DNA from: Epiperipatus broadwayi
Taxonomy: Eukaryota > Onychophora > Udeonychophora > Euonychophora > Peripatidae
NCBI GenBank assembly: GCA_028023455.1
Contig: JAQFVV010012477.1
Span: forward strand, 5,326,751-5,390,750
Length of the DNA stretch: 64,000 nt
Direction: 5' to 3'
Made by a program: the position numbers and the translations under genes. This document shows, one piece after another, positions 33,779-47,392 of the stretch. The notes beneath the pieces were generated by a model. The model searched no databases. It was not told the origin of the DNA and saw only the letters and a list, made by a program, of their open reading frames with translations. Every line of letters starts with the position of its first letter. Within the stretch, counting starts at the first letter, position 1.

Positions 33779-36700
33779 ATTATTCCAGTATTACATATTG
33801 ATAGCATTATGCCAATTAAGATATTCAATTATTTGATATTTTTAATAGTAATTGATAATCATGGTAAATCGTGTGCACAAATATCCATAATCATCAATGA
33901 GTTATTAAAAAAATACAGACATGTTGTAATCTACGATGAAATATTTTTTATTCTGATAACAAAGAAGAAAAAAGATGATAATAAAATATCTGATTTACCT
34001 TATTATTATTACTTTTTTTATAATTTAATAACTTCTTTTGATTTATTATATAATTATAAAATTAAAAAAGACTTTCCTTCAGACCAAAAAACTTTTGCAC
34101 TAATCTTTGAATTAAAATGCAAATGATTTTAGAATCAAAAAAAGGTTTTATAATCTACTGCTTAAGACATTCACCAACTATGATCTGGAAAGTGAATCCA
34201 GATCAGATAAAATAAGGAATTTTATTAGGACATACCGAAACGGATATAAGTTTTCATTATTAGATAGACTATAGGAAATTCAGAAAGCCAGTTAGTAAAT
34301 GGATGTCCAACTATTATTTAATACCGATTGAGACTAACTTGCTTCTACATATCTAATTATTGATTGGTAAATAGACAATGTACTATTCTTAGATAAGAGG
34401 CTAACAACAGCAAGAATTGAAAACTGGCAATCTTTTATTACTTGAAAATTGTCCTAAATAGTTTAGTGCAGTGGTGGCGTAATAGTATTTGAACTCAAAA
34501 ATCATTGTCAGGATCCCAGCTTTGAAATTTCTGATATATGAGCTTTTTGAAAACTCCGGAGCAATAAATAAGTCTGTTATCTTTTTAAGTATTTGGCAAC
34601 TAACTATTGTAAGGAACAATGCTTCTATTTGTTTTTCTGTATCAACAAAAACAACATGTGACTTTCTCAGCTTATTCTTTATCTATAATATAAGAACTAT
34701 TCTCTTCTCCTTCTCCCAGAGCCATCTACTGTAATATTTAGCAAACAATGGATACTAGATGTTTAGAGTTATTTTATCCACACACAGCCTCAAAATGATT
34801 TTTGAATTTTGCCTTCATCAATGAGAATTTAGGATTTAAAGTTGGAACTAATGCTTTATGCATACTGCCATCAATCTTAATTTTTTTTAAAAAAAAATTC
34901 TAGCTAATATTCCAAAATACAAAAAGGATTAATGTTTTAATATAAAAGCCAATTTGCTTGCATAGTTACATAAATGTGGATATAAAATCAATAGCTAAAT
35001 ATTTTAGCAATTTCAATTTTATGATAACTGGAGTCCTCTTCTATTATTTGGTTAAAAACGTTAATACCAACAAAACAGTACAGTCTGCTCAGTTTACTAT
35101 TAGCATCAAGAGCAGTTCTTTTCACTGGTCTCCAAAACCATCTACCATAAATTTGAGCAATTAATTATATTAGGTATCATAACTATATTATCCATGGTCC
35201 AAATTTAGTTTTTGGTTTTGTATTGCTAGTGAGGACTTAGGTCTCAAACCGAGTTAACTTTTACATACAGTAGATGGCTCTTAATGTAATGAAGAAAAGA
35301 GAAACATTGAAATATATGTCTATATATTTTTTTATAAAGAAAAGATGAGGAAGCTTTTTCTTTACAAAAACTATTTAAAGTCTGCTTTTACTTACTTTGT
35401 AGATAAATTTTGAAATCATAAAATTTTAAAACTTTTTAAAAAGTAATAAATCAGCTTAAAAAATTTCAAGTTTTTTATTTTTTTTTTACTGGATTTTGTC
35501 ACTCTTATTTTTTAAATAAATTATTTTCAAGTTATTCTTCATTTATCTTGTTTTTTTCTTTTTTTTTAAAACTTTATTTTATTTCATTTTTTAAAAAAGT
35601 TTTTTCTAAAGTCATTAGTTTGAAAAGTATTATATTCTTTGATTTTTTTTATATTTTCTTTGATGTAATGCAAAATTTAATAAAAAATGCAAAATATATT
35701 TTAAATTTTTATTTTTTTTTTAATACATTTAAACAATTCAATAAATATATCTACAAAAATTGAGTTTTAAAATCAAGTAAATCCAAAAATGTATTAAAGA
35801 TATAGATTTTTTTTTGTTTTTAAAGTAAATTTTTTTTTATTGTGAATTAAATTTTTTTACAATTTAAAAGTAGGATATGTAAATAAAAAGTTAATCTATT
35901 TGCATTTACACATATATTGAATTCAAAGGTTAATATAAAAACAATTGCAATACATTCCCTTCCATACCCTAAGAGCTGAGTTTGAATCTCAAATGAGTAA
36001 ACTTAAAATTATTTTCAACAGACTAGGAATTGTCTCATAGGTAGCAAATCTATAGAGACTATGATTAACAGATGAATATCTAAATATTAGTTAGAGAACT
36101 AAATAAAAATGAAAAACTGCTCAAATATTAAGAATTAATAGACAGATTTTTGCTCTGAAGTGAATTAATTAAAGACTTTTACTTAACTTACTTTTATCTA
36201 ATATTAAGTTCCACATGAGGATGATCAACTTAAAAGTGAAAGCTCATCCCAATAATCCTGGTGGGTTTAAGGATTTCACAGAGTTTGGTAATTTAAATTG
36301 AAAACAGAGATAAATTAAGATGGTTTTAGATCTCTTGTAGAATAAAAAACTAAGGATTTTAGCATTAATAATAGCATAAACTAAAATATTTATTGTTTCT
36401 GTCTTTAAAAATTTATTGCATAACTCTATACTCCAATGGATTGTTGAAATATATATTACAATATTTTAACCTCATATCCTTCAATAATAGTTGATGATAT
36501 CAAATTTAAATTATTTTATCTGATAGGCATAGCATATTAACAGATTTATAAGATGGTACACAAATTTCTATAAAAGCATATAAACTTTTTTTTCTTCCCA
36601 AAAAATCATTTTCATGATGATGATTAAAATTGTAATATTTAATTATTTTTCTTTAATTATTAAAAATAAAAAGAAATAAAAGAAAAAAGGATGTAATTTT

Positions 36701-36885
36701 TTTTTGTAAAAAAATGTGAAAAACATTCCCCCCTTCATTCTTGATGTTAAATTTTGATTTAAAATGTTTAGATAGATTTTATTTTTTTGAAACTCTAAAA
36801 CATGTTTTTAAAGCTTTTATTTAAGGCAATATCTGTTTGTTTGTTTGTAAACTCTTGTAGTCATTTATTATTTAATTTGGACTAA
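33779..36885. other. AT-rich non-coding stretch with degenerate duplication
   Basis: 34620-34860 and 35060-35260 look like two diverged copies of one ~420-bp unit (shared CCATCTAC..TAA and a GAGRAYTTAGG block). A perfect 16-bp inverted pair, AGAGCCATCTACTGTA, sits at 34718-34733 and 35266-35281. 35440-35860 is T-rich low complexity. No gene seen. Confidence 0.5.
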
Positions 36886-37340
36886 AATTTTGAAATCAAA
36901 CTTTTATAGATTTAAATTCAATATAATTTATTGAAATTTGGTACATTACTTTAACATCATTACAAAGTGATAGGGCATTATAATATTTTAGGTAGGTGAC
37001 CTACTTTCTTAGACCTGGACCAGTAGGTAGAAAATTTTTGAATATTTTGATATCAGTTTTAATGTTTTAAGTAAGGCACATGGGAGGGCATTATAAAGAC
37101 TTTTTTGGTTTCAATTAGAACTTGAGTAAAATTTTAATAACAGTTTAAAATCAAGCTTAATAGATTTAAATTCAATATAATTTATTGAAATTTGATACAT
37201 TTTTTCTAATCACTATCAAAGTGATAAGGCAACTAATATTTTAGCTAGGTGAGATATGGAACCCTGGAGTGGGAAATTTTTTTAATTTGATATCAAATTT
37301 TCAAAATTTTCCCACCACTTTTTTTCAAGTAATTAATATA
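36886..37340. repeat. ~254-bp tandem duplication
   Basis: AGATTTAAATTCAATATAAT recurs at 36908 and 37162, with shared AAAGTGATARGGCA and ATTTTAGSTAGGTGA blocks downstream in the same order. It is non-coding. Confidence 0.85.
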
Positions 37341-37454
37341 ATTTTCTTGGTTTCAATATAAAGCTTGATTTATGTTAGAATAAAATAATATTAGTTTACA
37401 CTATAATATTGTTATGCTTTTTTTAAAAAAAAAATTCAAGTAAAAAGAAAAAAT

Positions 37455-37915
37455 ATCAAATGCTTTTCAATCGAAAGGATATCTTCATATTTTAAGTTAC
37501 TTAATGCTTTATCACACACACACTTATATATATATACACACATACTAAATATGATATATGCATAAGATGAATACATATTAACTTATTGCAGAAATATTTA
37601 ATGATATATACATTTATAAGTCTCAAATCAATTCCAAGAAAAATTATACTTATTAAGTAAACTTTATTTACAATATAGTTTTAATAAGCATTTTTAATTT
37701 AAAAACCATTCAATCAAAAACAAATATGTTATACACTTTTCACTCAAAATAATATTTTCATATTCTAAGTCACTTAATGATTTATTATACACATATATAA
37801 TTGTGTACAAGGGTTATACATATAAACTTGTAGCAGAAATATTTAGTGATATATATAAACTATAAAAGTCAAATTACTTTAAAGTACAATATAGTTTTAC
37901 ATTTTTATGTACTAT
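37455..37915. repeat. ~272-bp tandem duplication
   Basis: TTCATATTYTAAGTYACTTA recurs at about 37484 and 37757, followed in both units by a CACACA/TACACA stretch, GCAGAAATATTTARTGATAT and TACAATATAGTTTTA. Confidence 0.83.
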
Positions 37916-37965
37916 TCTAATACTAAAAAGTTAAACATAGCAATACATTTTTTTTGGTAATAATA

Positions 37966-38110
37966 CGAATACTGAACCCAACTGCTTGATGGCATTGTTT
38001 TTCACACAACACACATCAATATACCATTTTAGTGGCCTAACTTATGGCTAACACTACAACAGTGTTGTTTAGAGCTGTAACAGGTCACCTAGAGAGTATG
38101 TATCCTGTGA
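37966..38110 (+). repeat. Left-end relative of TIR element C
   Basis: CTGCTTGATGGCATTGTTTT and the following ~90 bp (CTTATGGC, AACAGTGTTGTT) resemble the left end of the element at 52515-53335. No matching right end was seen nearby, so this is a partial or rearranged copy. 38110-38700 is less AT-rich but unassigned. Confidence 0.6.
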
Positions 38111-38709
38111 TTATGTAATGAAATACTATGCCCATTGACTTGCAACAGTATTTCTCAGATGAGCACAATTCAACTCTCGCTATGGTCTGATTTGATGGTG
38201 GCCATATTTGAATGATGTGAAACTATCAAAAAATTCATTGTGGAAATATTTTGAAAAAGTGTAGTGGAGTTAGTATTACATATTAAGAATTGTCAGGCCA
38301 TCATGCATGCTTTCCTATGATTTTGAACTGCAAACAATCTGAAAAGGTTAGGGTTTTCAGCAGAGTTCTGTCAAGTTCACATGCAAATGCATGTTTATGC
38401 CTGAATCCCTGCGAGAATAGTAAAATGTCGGCAGCAAGTGTTCAAAATTGGTTGAAGGGGAAGTAAATTTCTGGCCACAGAAGTTGACACTGTTGTGTTT
38501 TTCCAGAAAGAGACCATCCTGCCAGATGCAAAGCTATGTGTTTGTGGGAGGAGCATGGTTTTAATCAACTACAGGATCTAGGGAATTCCATTGCCACTCC
38601 TGCAAGCATACCTGGGGTCTGCATAAGGGAAGTTGGTTGGATGGCTCCAAAATTTCATTACTTACAGCTTTAAGGCTCATTTTCTATTGGAATCAAACAA
38701 ACCATAACT

Positions 38710-39610
38710 ACTTGCCCCCCTAAAGAAAATGTTTTTTAAAAACGAACTGTTTAATTAAAACTTTTTGAAAAAGGCAAAAAATAAAGGGAAAACTTTTCGC
38801 TATCATATAAAGGTTTCGGTGGCGTAAATATATATATATTTAAAAAAATACCTCGTAATAAGAAAATAAAAGACGATAATTAAAAATCACACTACCCCCT
38901 CTTCTCCACCCTCTAAAAGCCAACTGTTGGTTTATTAAAAATGAATTGAGTAATAAGGCTTTTCAAAAAAAAAGAAGCTCAAATTCAATAAAAAGTCAAT
39001 AAGGAAAATAATCAATAATTTAAAACAAACCAAGCCCCCTTCAATAATTCATATATTTTGTTAATCTATCTCTTTATATGTATTCTATATTCAAACACAT
39101 TTAAAATTAATATGCGAAGTTTCCAGTACATCGGCAAAAGATACTAAAAGACGAGAATTAAAATTCAAAACAACCTCCCTCCATCCTCTAAAACCCAACT
39201 GTTGGTTTATTAATTAAAACTGAATTGTTTAAATAAGGCGTTAAAAAAAAGCTCAAAATTCAAAAAAGGTGATAATTTAAAAGCAAACCAACCTCCCTCT
39301 ACCATCTAAAAACAAAGTGTTTGTTTATTAAAAAGGAAAAAAATGTAAGAGTTTTATGTATAGAAAGAGTTAAAAAAATTTTTTTACCATAGTATTATGT
39401 AAAGAAACTGATAATTCAAAATCCCCCAAAAATCTCAAAATAAAAAAAAAGTCAATAATTTAAAAGCAACCCCCTCCTACACCATATAAAAACAAAGTGT
39501 TGATTATTAAAAATGCAAAAAAAAAACCAACATATGAGTTTTATGTATAGAGAGTGCAAATTTTTTTTTAAATTTTTACCGTAGTATTCTGTAAAGAGAA
39601 ACCGACGGCC
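38710..39610. repeat. Irregular tandem repeat array
   Basis: Several diverged copies of a unit containing AACTGTTGGTTTATTAAAA-like sequence (about 38930, 39198, 39312, 39492), AATTTAAAAGCAAACCAACC, and GAGTTTTATGTATAGARAG. Spacing varies, so the unit length is not fixed. CCCCCTC-rich spots precede the units. Confidence 0.75.
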
Positions 39611-39747
39611 CGTGAATCGGTATATTGATGTGCATTGGGAGAAAAAGAGCAGCATCATATGGTAGGATTCACTATTCATACTATTACCATTTTTTAAATA
39701 TTAAATGTTTTTATTTATTTTGCATTAAGAAGAAAAAATGTTTCTTC

Positions 39748-39950
39748 AATCACAATTGGAGTTTTTAGATTTAATTTGAAATAAAAGCATGGGGGTGGGT
39801 TTTCAGAAATTAATTAAGTCAGTCCCTATTTTCCATAACAAGGAATTGACTTGATTAATTTATAGATTTCCCCCCATGCTTTTATTTCAAGCTAAATCTA
39901 AAAATCCCAATTGTGGTTGAATAAATATTTTTTTTTTTTTAGTGCACAGT
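39748..39950. mobile_element. Hairpin MITE, family G (copy 2)
   Basis: Long imperfect palindrome. GAAATAAAAGCATGGGGG on the left matches CCCCCATGCTTTTATTTC on the right. The outer arms (TCACAATTGGAGTTTTTAGA and its counterpart AATCCCAATTGTGGTTGA) also pair. The loop is short, near 39830-39845. It is related to the hairpin at 25590-25715. No coding sequence. Confidence 0.85.
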
Positions 39951-40999
39951 AAATAAAAGTATTTAATATAAATTTTTTTACCTGTATTTATAACCTTTGT
40001 TAATTAAAAAATCTTATGGTAATGAGTTAATTAATTGCCTATAAGTGATAGTAATTATAGGATGACTCTAGTTTGTTTTTTAAACAATAAATCAAATGTC
40101 CTCTTCTTATTGAGTTGCTTTTGAAATTGAACAATATTATAAACACTTTTGGCCTGAATAGTTGTTCTAGAGAGAGGGATAGTTTTAAAAATAATTGCTT
40201 TAAAAGAACTCTTATTAGAATTTTTATCAATTTAAAGCTTCTGTTTTACAGCCTTTCTAGTTAGTAAGCAAGACCTGTTAATAAAAATGATGAGCTAAAA
40301 TATTTTAAATAATCTGCTGACAATTCTATTGAATAATCTGAATGAATATATCAAGAAAACCTATTTTAGCATTAAGTTATTATTTAAGAATAGTTACTGA
40401 AGAATGGAATTTACAGTTCAAGCATGAAGTTGATTAGCAAGCAACAATTTCAAATCTTAAGAAATTTACTTATACTGTTAATAATAATTGATAATATAGC
40501 AATTTTTGCGCATAAGAAATATTGTAGAAGGAAACTACTCTTCTTATGTGGTATAAAATATACATACTTTCTCCTTTGGTTCAATATGCAGGTATTAAAA
40601 ATGAAAAGTCTTCTCTTCTCTGTGATACATAGTCTGAACTTGTATATGTTATATGCTGATTTAAAAATTAAATTCACAATAAGATCAAACCATAAATTCA
40701 AGCATAATTGATAATTGTTGGTTTATTTAATTAAGTCCTAAGCATAGATGGTCTCTCTATACTTTTAAAATATTTATTGATGAAAGAGTACATGATTATT
40801 AGAGTAGTTTCTTTCCACAATATTTTTAAATTATTAATAGTAAATTGGAAGTTACATATATTAAGTTAAAAATCAAACTCACTGCTGACTTTATAGGAAA
40901 AACTAACGGAAACAGTCAGTTTTCTAGAAAAGTCTCTGTAATAACAATAAGAAAATCATTCTTAATGTTGTAAGTTTCTATACCTATACATTTATTTTT
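39951..40999. other. AT-rich non-coding stretch
   Basis: Open frames at 40424-40711 on both strands overlap each other and show no motif. No gene called. Confidence 0.45.
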
Positions 41000-43140
41000 A
41001 TTACATACATTTTTTTATTATTTCTATTATTCTTTTTATTATTATTAAATTTATCTTCTAGCAAATCTTCATCGGATAATAATTATTTTTAAGTTCTTTA
41101 ATTATTAAATCTACTTGTTTATTACAATTTTTATTTATTATTTTTTTTTCCATGTGGCAAAGCATTGGCCAGGAAGCGATTTTTATTTGAGCAATAATTT
41201 TTAGTTCTATATATTCTTGACTTTATATTATTTATTTTGTATTTTTTATCTGTATCTGACTATCAGTTGGTTATATTATTATCAATATTAGTTTTTTAAA
41301 AAATATATAAATGATTCTATTTTACATTTACTGTTTATATCTAAGTATGCTAACTTATTACTTATTTTCTTTTTGGGTTATAAATTTTATGTTTTGTCTA
41401 ATTTATTAATAAATTCTAGAAACATTTCTTTGCCATTAGCTTTTGTTAGAAATTAGTAGATAGTTATCAATAAAGATTTTAATAAAAATTGAAGCATTTT
41501 TACTATTCATCAATGAATATTACTAGTTCTTCCATATATTAGTTAATACTTCACTTAGTATTAATGTCTATTTTAATAATCTTTCTTGCTGTTTATAATA
41601 ATTTACATTAAATTCAAATGTGACTTTATTTAAACAAATTTTCATAATTTCTAATTGCTTTATTGGGATTTCTACTTTTCTATTTTTATCGTTCTTACAG
41701 TTATTCATTGATAATTTTATGGCTTTATTTTACAACTATATTTCTGTATACTGATATAACATTGATTTTACTATTGTTGAGTTGTGATTATTATAATTGA
41801 TCTACTTTATCTTTAATTTCTTTTATGAAATCTTTATTACTTTTAATATAAGAATTACATTTTTTATTACAAAGAAATCAAGTCATATGTCACACAACCT
41901 AATACCTCTTTTATTAATATCTTTTTTAAATATACTGTTTGCTATTCATTAAAATATTCTATTAAAATATGAGGTTTGTCCAAATTAATTATTGGTCATA
42001 ATGCTATTCATCCTTTAAAAACTTGTGGAGCTCCATAAATGTTTTGTTGTAACAATCTTTATTTCTTAAATATACAGATGTTTTTTATTCAACAAACCTT
42101 TATTATTATATATTCTTTTATTAATTCATACATTTTTTTGTTTCTTAATTACAATCATTTTTTTAAAATTTTCGTAAAATTTTTTTTTTAATATTTCCTT
42201 TATTTTTTTTTAAATATTTGTTTTTATTTTTCAAAACCAATTTATTTCTTTAACAAATTTTGTAAAAACTATATATTTTTCATATTTTATTTTTATTTTT
42301 TAAACTACTTTTATTGTGATTGTATCACATAAATTATCTTTATCTATAATTTTGTCTTATTTATTTATTTTTTATATTCTATATATCATATTATAAACTT
42401 CATTTTTTAAATCTTTCTATCCACAACTTTTTATTATTAATGATATTATTAACACATTTGGCCTCATAAAAATATATATTATAATTTTCCTCTACATATT
42501 TTTGCACTATTTTCTGTATTAAAATTTGTACTTCTAATATGTTTGTATTGTTACATTTTGATATATATATATATATATATTTTATTCACTTACTAAACAT
42601 ATCCTTTTCTTCTTCTATCAGTTCAACATTCATCAAATTATATATTTTCTCTTCATTCTTTTTATTCTTTTTCTTCATTTTTTGCCATGTCTAATTATCA
42701 TACTTTTATTTATATTTTCCTTTTTAATTTTATAAAGATTCCTAAATGTTTTTTGTTTTTGAAAGATATCTTTGTTATTAAAACTATTTCTATTTTACAA
42801 ATATCTTTATAAACTTTTTAATTCATTATATAAGTTTTTCCAATATATTCTTTTAAATTTTTTCTTTCAATATTCATTATGAATTTATCCATATTATTAA
42901 AATTATTTCTAAATCTGTTCAACCTTAAAAATGTAGATATAATTCTACATTTTATACATTTTTTTTATAATTTTAATTTTCTAATTTCATAATAAATTTC
43001 CATCAATCTTTTAAAATTTTTGCTGTTTCACTACTTTCCAATTTTCTAATATATTCCAAAAACTTTGTAATATTATTTATATTCTCCATACTTATATACT
43101 TTATATTACAAACCTTACTTCTTTATTATTCTTAATCTTC
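41000..43140 (-). pseudogene. Highly decayed Penelope-like element reverse transcriptase
   Basis: No long frame survives, but short translated blocks on the minus strand occur in the order expected for Penelope-like elements. IYNLMNVELIEEEKDMFSK (about 42650-42590) resembles the amino-terminal N-L---E--LLSxGL motif. IYGAPQVFKG with a PIIN segment (about 42040-41980) resembles YGLPKIHK...RPI. LSEVLTNIW (about 41560-41530) resembles PLSPVLANI. FIDNYLL (about 41475-41455) stands for YVDD with the second Asp replaced. FLEFINKLDKT...KLAYLDI (about 41430-41335) resembles the FLN-LN...LPFLDI block specific to this class. The GIY-YIG endonuclease expected downstream was not recognised. Extreme AT drift and microsatellite growth (42560-42580) have eroded it. 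Confidence 0.62.
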
Positions 43141-43427
43141 TGTGAGTTATCTTCTATGAAACTAATACATTTTCTCTTCATTTCTTAATTGTATATGCAG
43201 TGATTGTATATATTTGTAATACTATTTAATATAGTTGAAAAAGATAACATAAGAATGATTCATTATATTAATAATAAAAGAAATAGAAAATCAAATAAAT
43301 TATCATAATGAGAAATATTAGACAAAATTTAAATGTTGATTTTGGCTTAAAAACATTACCGTTACAAAAGTTAATCAAGTTAAATATCTAAATTAAAAAG
43401 TAGAACTAATGGTTATGAAAAGTATAA

Positions 43428-43495
43428 TAGAGAGTAAGAGAGAGAGAATAAGAAAGAATAAGAGAGAGTAAGAGAGAGAGAGTAAGAAAGAGAAA

Positions 43496-43526
<31 letters not shown>

Positions 43527-43590
43527 TAAGAGTAAAAGAGAAAGAGAGAGTAAGAGAGAAGATACAAAAGAGAGTAAGAGAGAAAGTTAA
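43428..43590. repeat. GA-rich microsatellite
   Basis: Interrupted (GA)n with GTAA interruptions, the longest pure run near 43499-43526. Confidence 0.95.
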
Positions 43591-43987
43591 TAGAATAAAA
43601 ATGAAAAAGATAAAAAAAATATTCAGTTGAAAGGTAAGGAAGGTAAAATTAAATTATAAGAAAATTTTTTAAAAGTAAAATACATAATTATATTAAAAAT
43701 AAAAAATGCATGAATAAAATTAGACTAAACTAATTAAAGTGATGAAAATAAATCAATTTAATATACAAAATGTTATTAAAAATTATAAAATCCATATATA
43801 GTATAAGCAGAAATGTAAAAAGTAATTTATATAAAAGATTCATATAATAAAAAAAAAGAAATTAAAATTTATAAAATGGGTTTATAATGTATATATATAT
43901 TAGATTCATTATTATATAAGTGGAATCTGTAAAAATCTAATATAAAATATATATAGTATTATATGATTATATATATATTTGGATATT

Positions 43988-44060
43988 ATAGCTCTAATGA
44001 AGTCTGCTAGTCAGTCGAAACTGTTAAAAAATATTGTCAAGAAATATAAAAAAAACAATG
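43988..44060 (+). repeat. Hammerhead-like core repeat, degenerate copy
   Basis: GCTCTAATGAAGTCTGCTAG followed by TCAGTCGAAACTGTTAAAAA is homologous to the segment at 52102-52140. The first core box reads CTAATGA instead of CTGATGA, and the putative stem II (GTCTG/CAGTC) has a mismatch. It is unlikely to self-cleave. It lies about 850 bp outside the 5' side of the Penelope-like remnant, in the opposite orientation. Confidence 0.55.
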
Positions 44061-47000
44061 CATTGTTAAAAAGTGATTATAAAAAGTGTATTTTTTAAAT
44101 ATACAGTCATTGCATAGAGAATTAAGAAGTGAAAAGAAATTAATTACTTCCAAAAGAAAATAATAACTCTAACTTGTCATGGATATATAAATAAAAGCTA
44201 TCTTTAGAAAAAAAAAAATATAAATGATCATTTATTGATAACGTATAAAATCTAACTAAATTGCTTGAGATATGTGCTGGGAATACAAAAAGCCATATTA
44301 TTTATTTAAAAGGAATCAAACAATACATTAAAATTTAATATTAATGATAATATTAAAGTGTTAATTACACACATACTTTTTTTTTTTTACTTTTGGACCT
44401 ATATTTTTACAATAAAAATGCTTATTATAACTTTTTAAGTAATATTAATACAAACAAGAATATTAGTCATTCTTCAAATTAAAGTAATTCTAGAGTTTAG
44501 TTTTTCTACGAAAATACTTTTGTTAAAAACCTGCCAAAATAAATAAAATTGATCTTGTTTAACGGCACCTCTGTTATGGATAAAAATAGTTTTTATCTTA
44601 TTAATATCTTTTTTTTTCTAGCACAGAGATTTTGCCAATTCACTAATGGTAAATTTTTCTTTATTTTTACTAGCTTAAAGTAAAAGAAAAAAAACTGCTT
44701 TATATCAATTAATATAAGATATACTGTATATATAGATAAAACAAACTTTTTTTGTTTATAAATAGCCTATTGCAGGGCGAAGACATTTTAAATCGATTCT
44801 TATAGCTGAACAATAAAAGAAAAAGATCGTTACTATGTGGTGAGGGTTTGAATAAATTTGCATGCTTATTTTATCCTCTAACTAGATATCCATTTACTGA
44901 TCACTATTGAGTAGTTCGCTGAATTGGTTATAGGCTGATGAACTGAAAAAAAAATCTAAACCCAATAAAAATAATATTTAAATTACCTAGTCTGAATTCG
45001 AATCCAGATCATAAGCAAGGCAGGCTGGTTACTTCACTGTAAGGCTCAATATATATAATTATTAAAGGGATTCGTAGAATAATAGTTGATGAATTTGTTT
45101 GCCATTTCATGAGCCGATATTTTTAATTCATTCAGGTTAACTTTGAAAATTTTTATAGGTTATAAGCCGATTGAAGATTTTTATTTGACTAGAATTTATC
45201 TGTTAATTGTTGAAATGTGAGAATCCCAGATGACTATTAATATACAGACCGTATCAAATGATTGAATAATGATGTGCAATTTACTATAGGTATAGCAACT
45301 GTCATACCTCAAAGGTATTGAGACCATGGTTAATTTTATATATTGTAGCAAAAAATCTACCTTTCAGTCCTGATAAATATAATTTTGATTGAAATATTTA
45401 TTTTTTATGAACATGCATAAAAGGATGCATATAAGCCCTATGCGGCTTATGACCTCACATCAAGTTAGAAATACTACTTATTATGCCTTTTTAACTAGAA
45501 ATGTCAACTTGTTCTTGTAGTTTAACATAGTAGTAGAATAATAGAATCAAGATCCAAAGAAAAAAAATCCATTTAGTCATTTGAATAGAACTGCTATATC
45601 CAGCTTGCTATATGGGCAACTCAAAGTCTTATAATCTCCTGAGTAGTAAAAGTAATCATATAATAAATTGTTTAGGAGATCATGTGACATCTAAGCACTA
45701 CAATATCAGGTTAAGCACTTAAACAATATTATTCAGTTAATATGTGTGAGTTTTTTTTTTTTTTAAATTATGTTACTCAGCAGAAAATCAATCCTGGAAT
45801 ATTCAGTTCTTATTTATCACTCTCTATCATTGCACTAAACTTCACAAATTATTTATTTATTTAATTGTATGGCTAGTTTGCAGTGAAGCTAACTGCTGAA
45901 TAATTTTAACATGGTAAGGAAGATGAGCATTTCAAGCACTTGAGAGATGTTAGAAATATTATTACACGTGGCAGAAGAGAAAGCACTTGAGGTTCCAGAA
46001 ATGCAATTATGCATGATAAGCCATTGATGTGATTAAATTAAAAAAAATGCCCGGAAATATAAATTATTATAAATGTATTATTAATGGTTTGTAGGGAGTA
46101 GCCAAACATGTCTGCATTGACCCTGGACAAGAATCAATGAGTTAGATTAATATCAGTTTTCTGTTTTAGTTTAATAGTTAAAAACTGTTTTGCTCTATCA
46201 GATACTTAGATGTTTGAATATCACATGATCTTTAGAATAAATAATCGTGAGATAAGTCAATAATTTAAGTTATGCATGTTTGAGGGCTTTAATTTTTATA
46301 TTTTGTTGTCAAAATATAACATATAATTAAATCTATACTAGTATTACATTTTTAGATAAAATAATTAGTAAAATTTTATTATACAGACGGTATATTAATA
46401 ATGAAACTAATAAAGCTATAAAAAGACCTGGATGGTAAGTTCAGTCTCATTTGAAAATATTTTCTTTTCGTTTGTTATTCTAACTAATATTTTTTAACAA
46501 AGTTGAAACAGAAAACGTTTGCTTACCAGCAGAACTATGTCAGCAACATATTAAAAATTAGATTCTGTGGTAAAAAAAATTTCTTTCTTTCATACCTTTC
46601 ATCAAATTTATACAAATTTATCAGATGATTGAATTAAAACACAACCCAACTTAAGAATTAAATTTGATACTAATTAATTAAGAAAATTCAGCAAGCAAAC
46701 TGTTTCTATTATGTTGTTTAATAATACTGACATAACCTCAAAAAAAAAAGTTGCTTCTAAATTAATTCAGTTAAAAAGTGTTTTTTTAACAATCTTTATT
46801 ACGTATGAAATTTACTTTTAATTTCATAGCTATGTATTTTTAATAAATTCTAAATTAAACTCTTAATTAATTTCCCCTAAAATTTCAAATGTATCATTTT
46901 CATATTATTTAATGATCATTAAATTAATATGCTTTTTAATTTCTTCTTGCATAATTTAGAGCTCATCAATTTCTAAATAGCTACTGCATCATCGTAGTTT

Positions 47001-47392
47001 CTAACTAGAGTTCCATATTCTTTGTTCTTATAAAAAAAATTATTCTAATTATTTTTTTTCCATATTTATAATTATCCTTACAATGGTTTTTTTTTTAATT
47101 CTATTTTTTTTCCAATCATTTTCTTAATTAGGTTTTCCTGATATCTATCAATAAAAATAGTATTAAAATATTAATGATTGTTAAATATTAATAAAAAATG
47201 TTTTTAAAAACGATGATTTGAGGGTTCTAAAAATATAAAATTACAGGCACCAAAATGGGGATTATAATGAAACAAAATTTTCAAGATTATATATAGCTTT
47301 TTTTTATTTACATTTTTTAATGTGGATGATAGTAATGCCCAAACTTGTGTGTATAAAGTATTTTAATAAAGTGAAATATAATATCTTTTATA
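44061..47392. other. Non-coding stretch
   Basis: 45000-45020 contains GAATTCGAATCC, a B-box-like sequence, but no convincing tRNA-like body. 45600-45870 resembles 58250-58440 (GATCATGTGACATYYAAGC then CACTCTATCAYTG) and may be an old dispersed repeat. No gene seen. Confidence 0.45.

Noticed and set aside
45000-45050. Degenerate tRNA or SINE with B box GAATTCGAATCC
   Set aside because: No matching A box, cloverleaf, tail or target duplication could be found.
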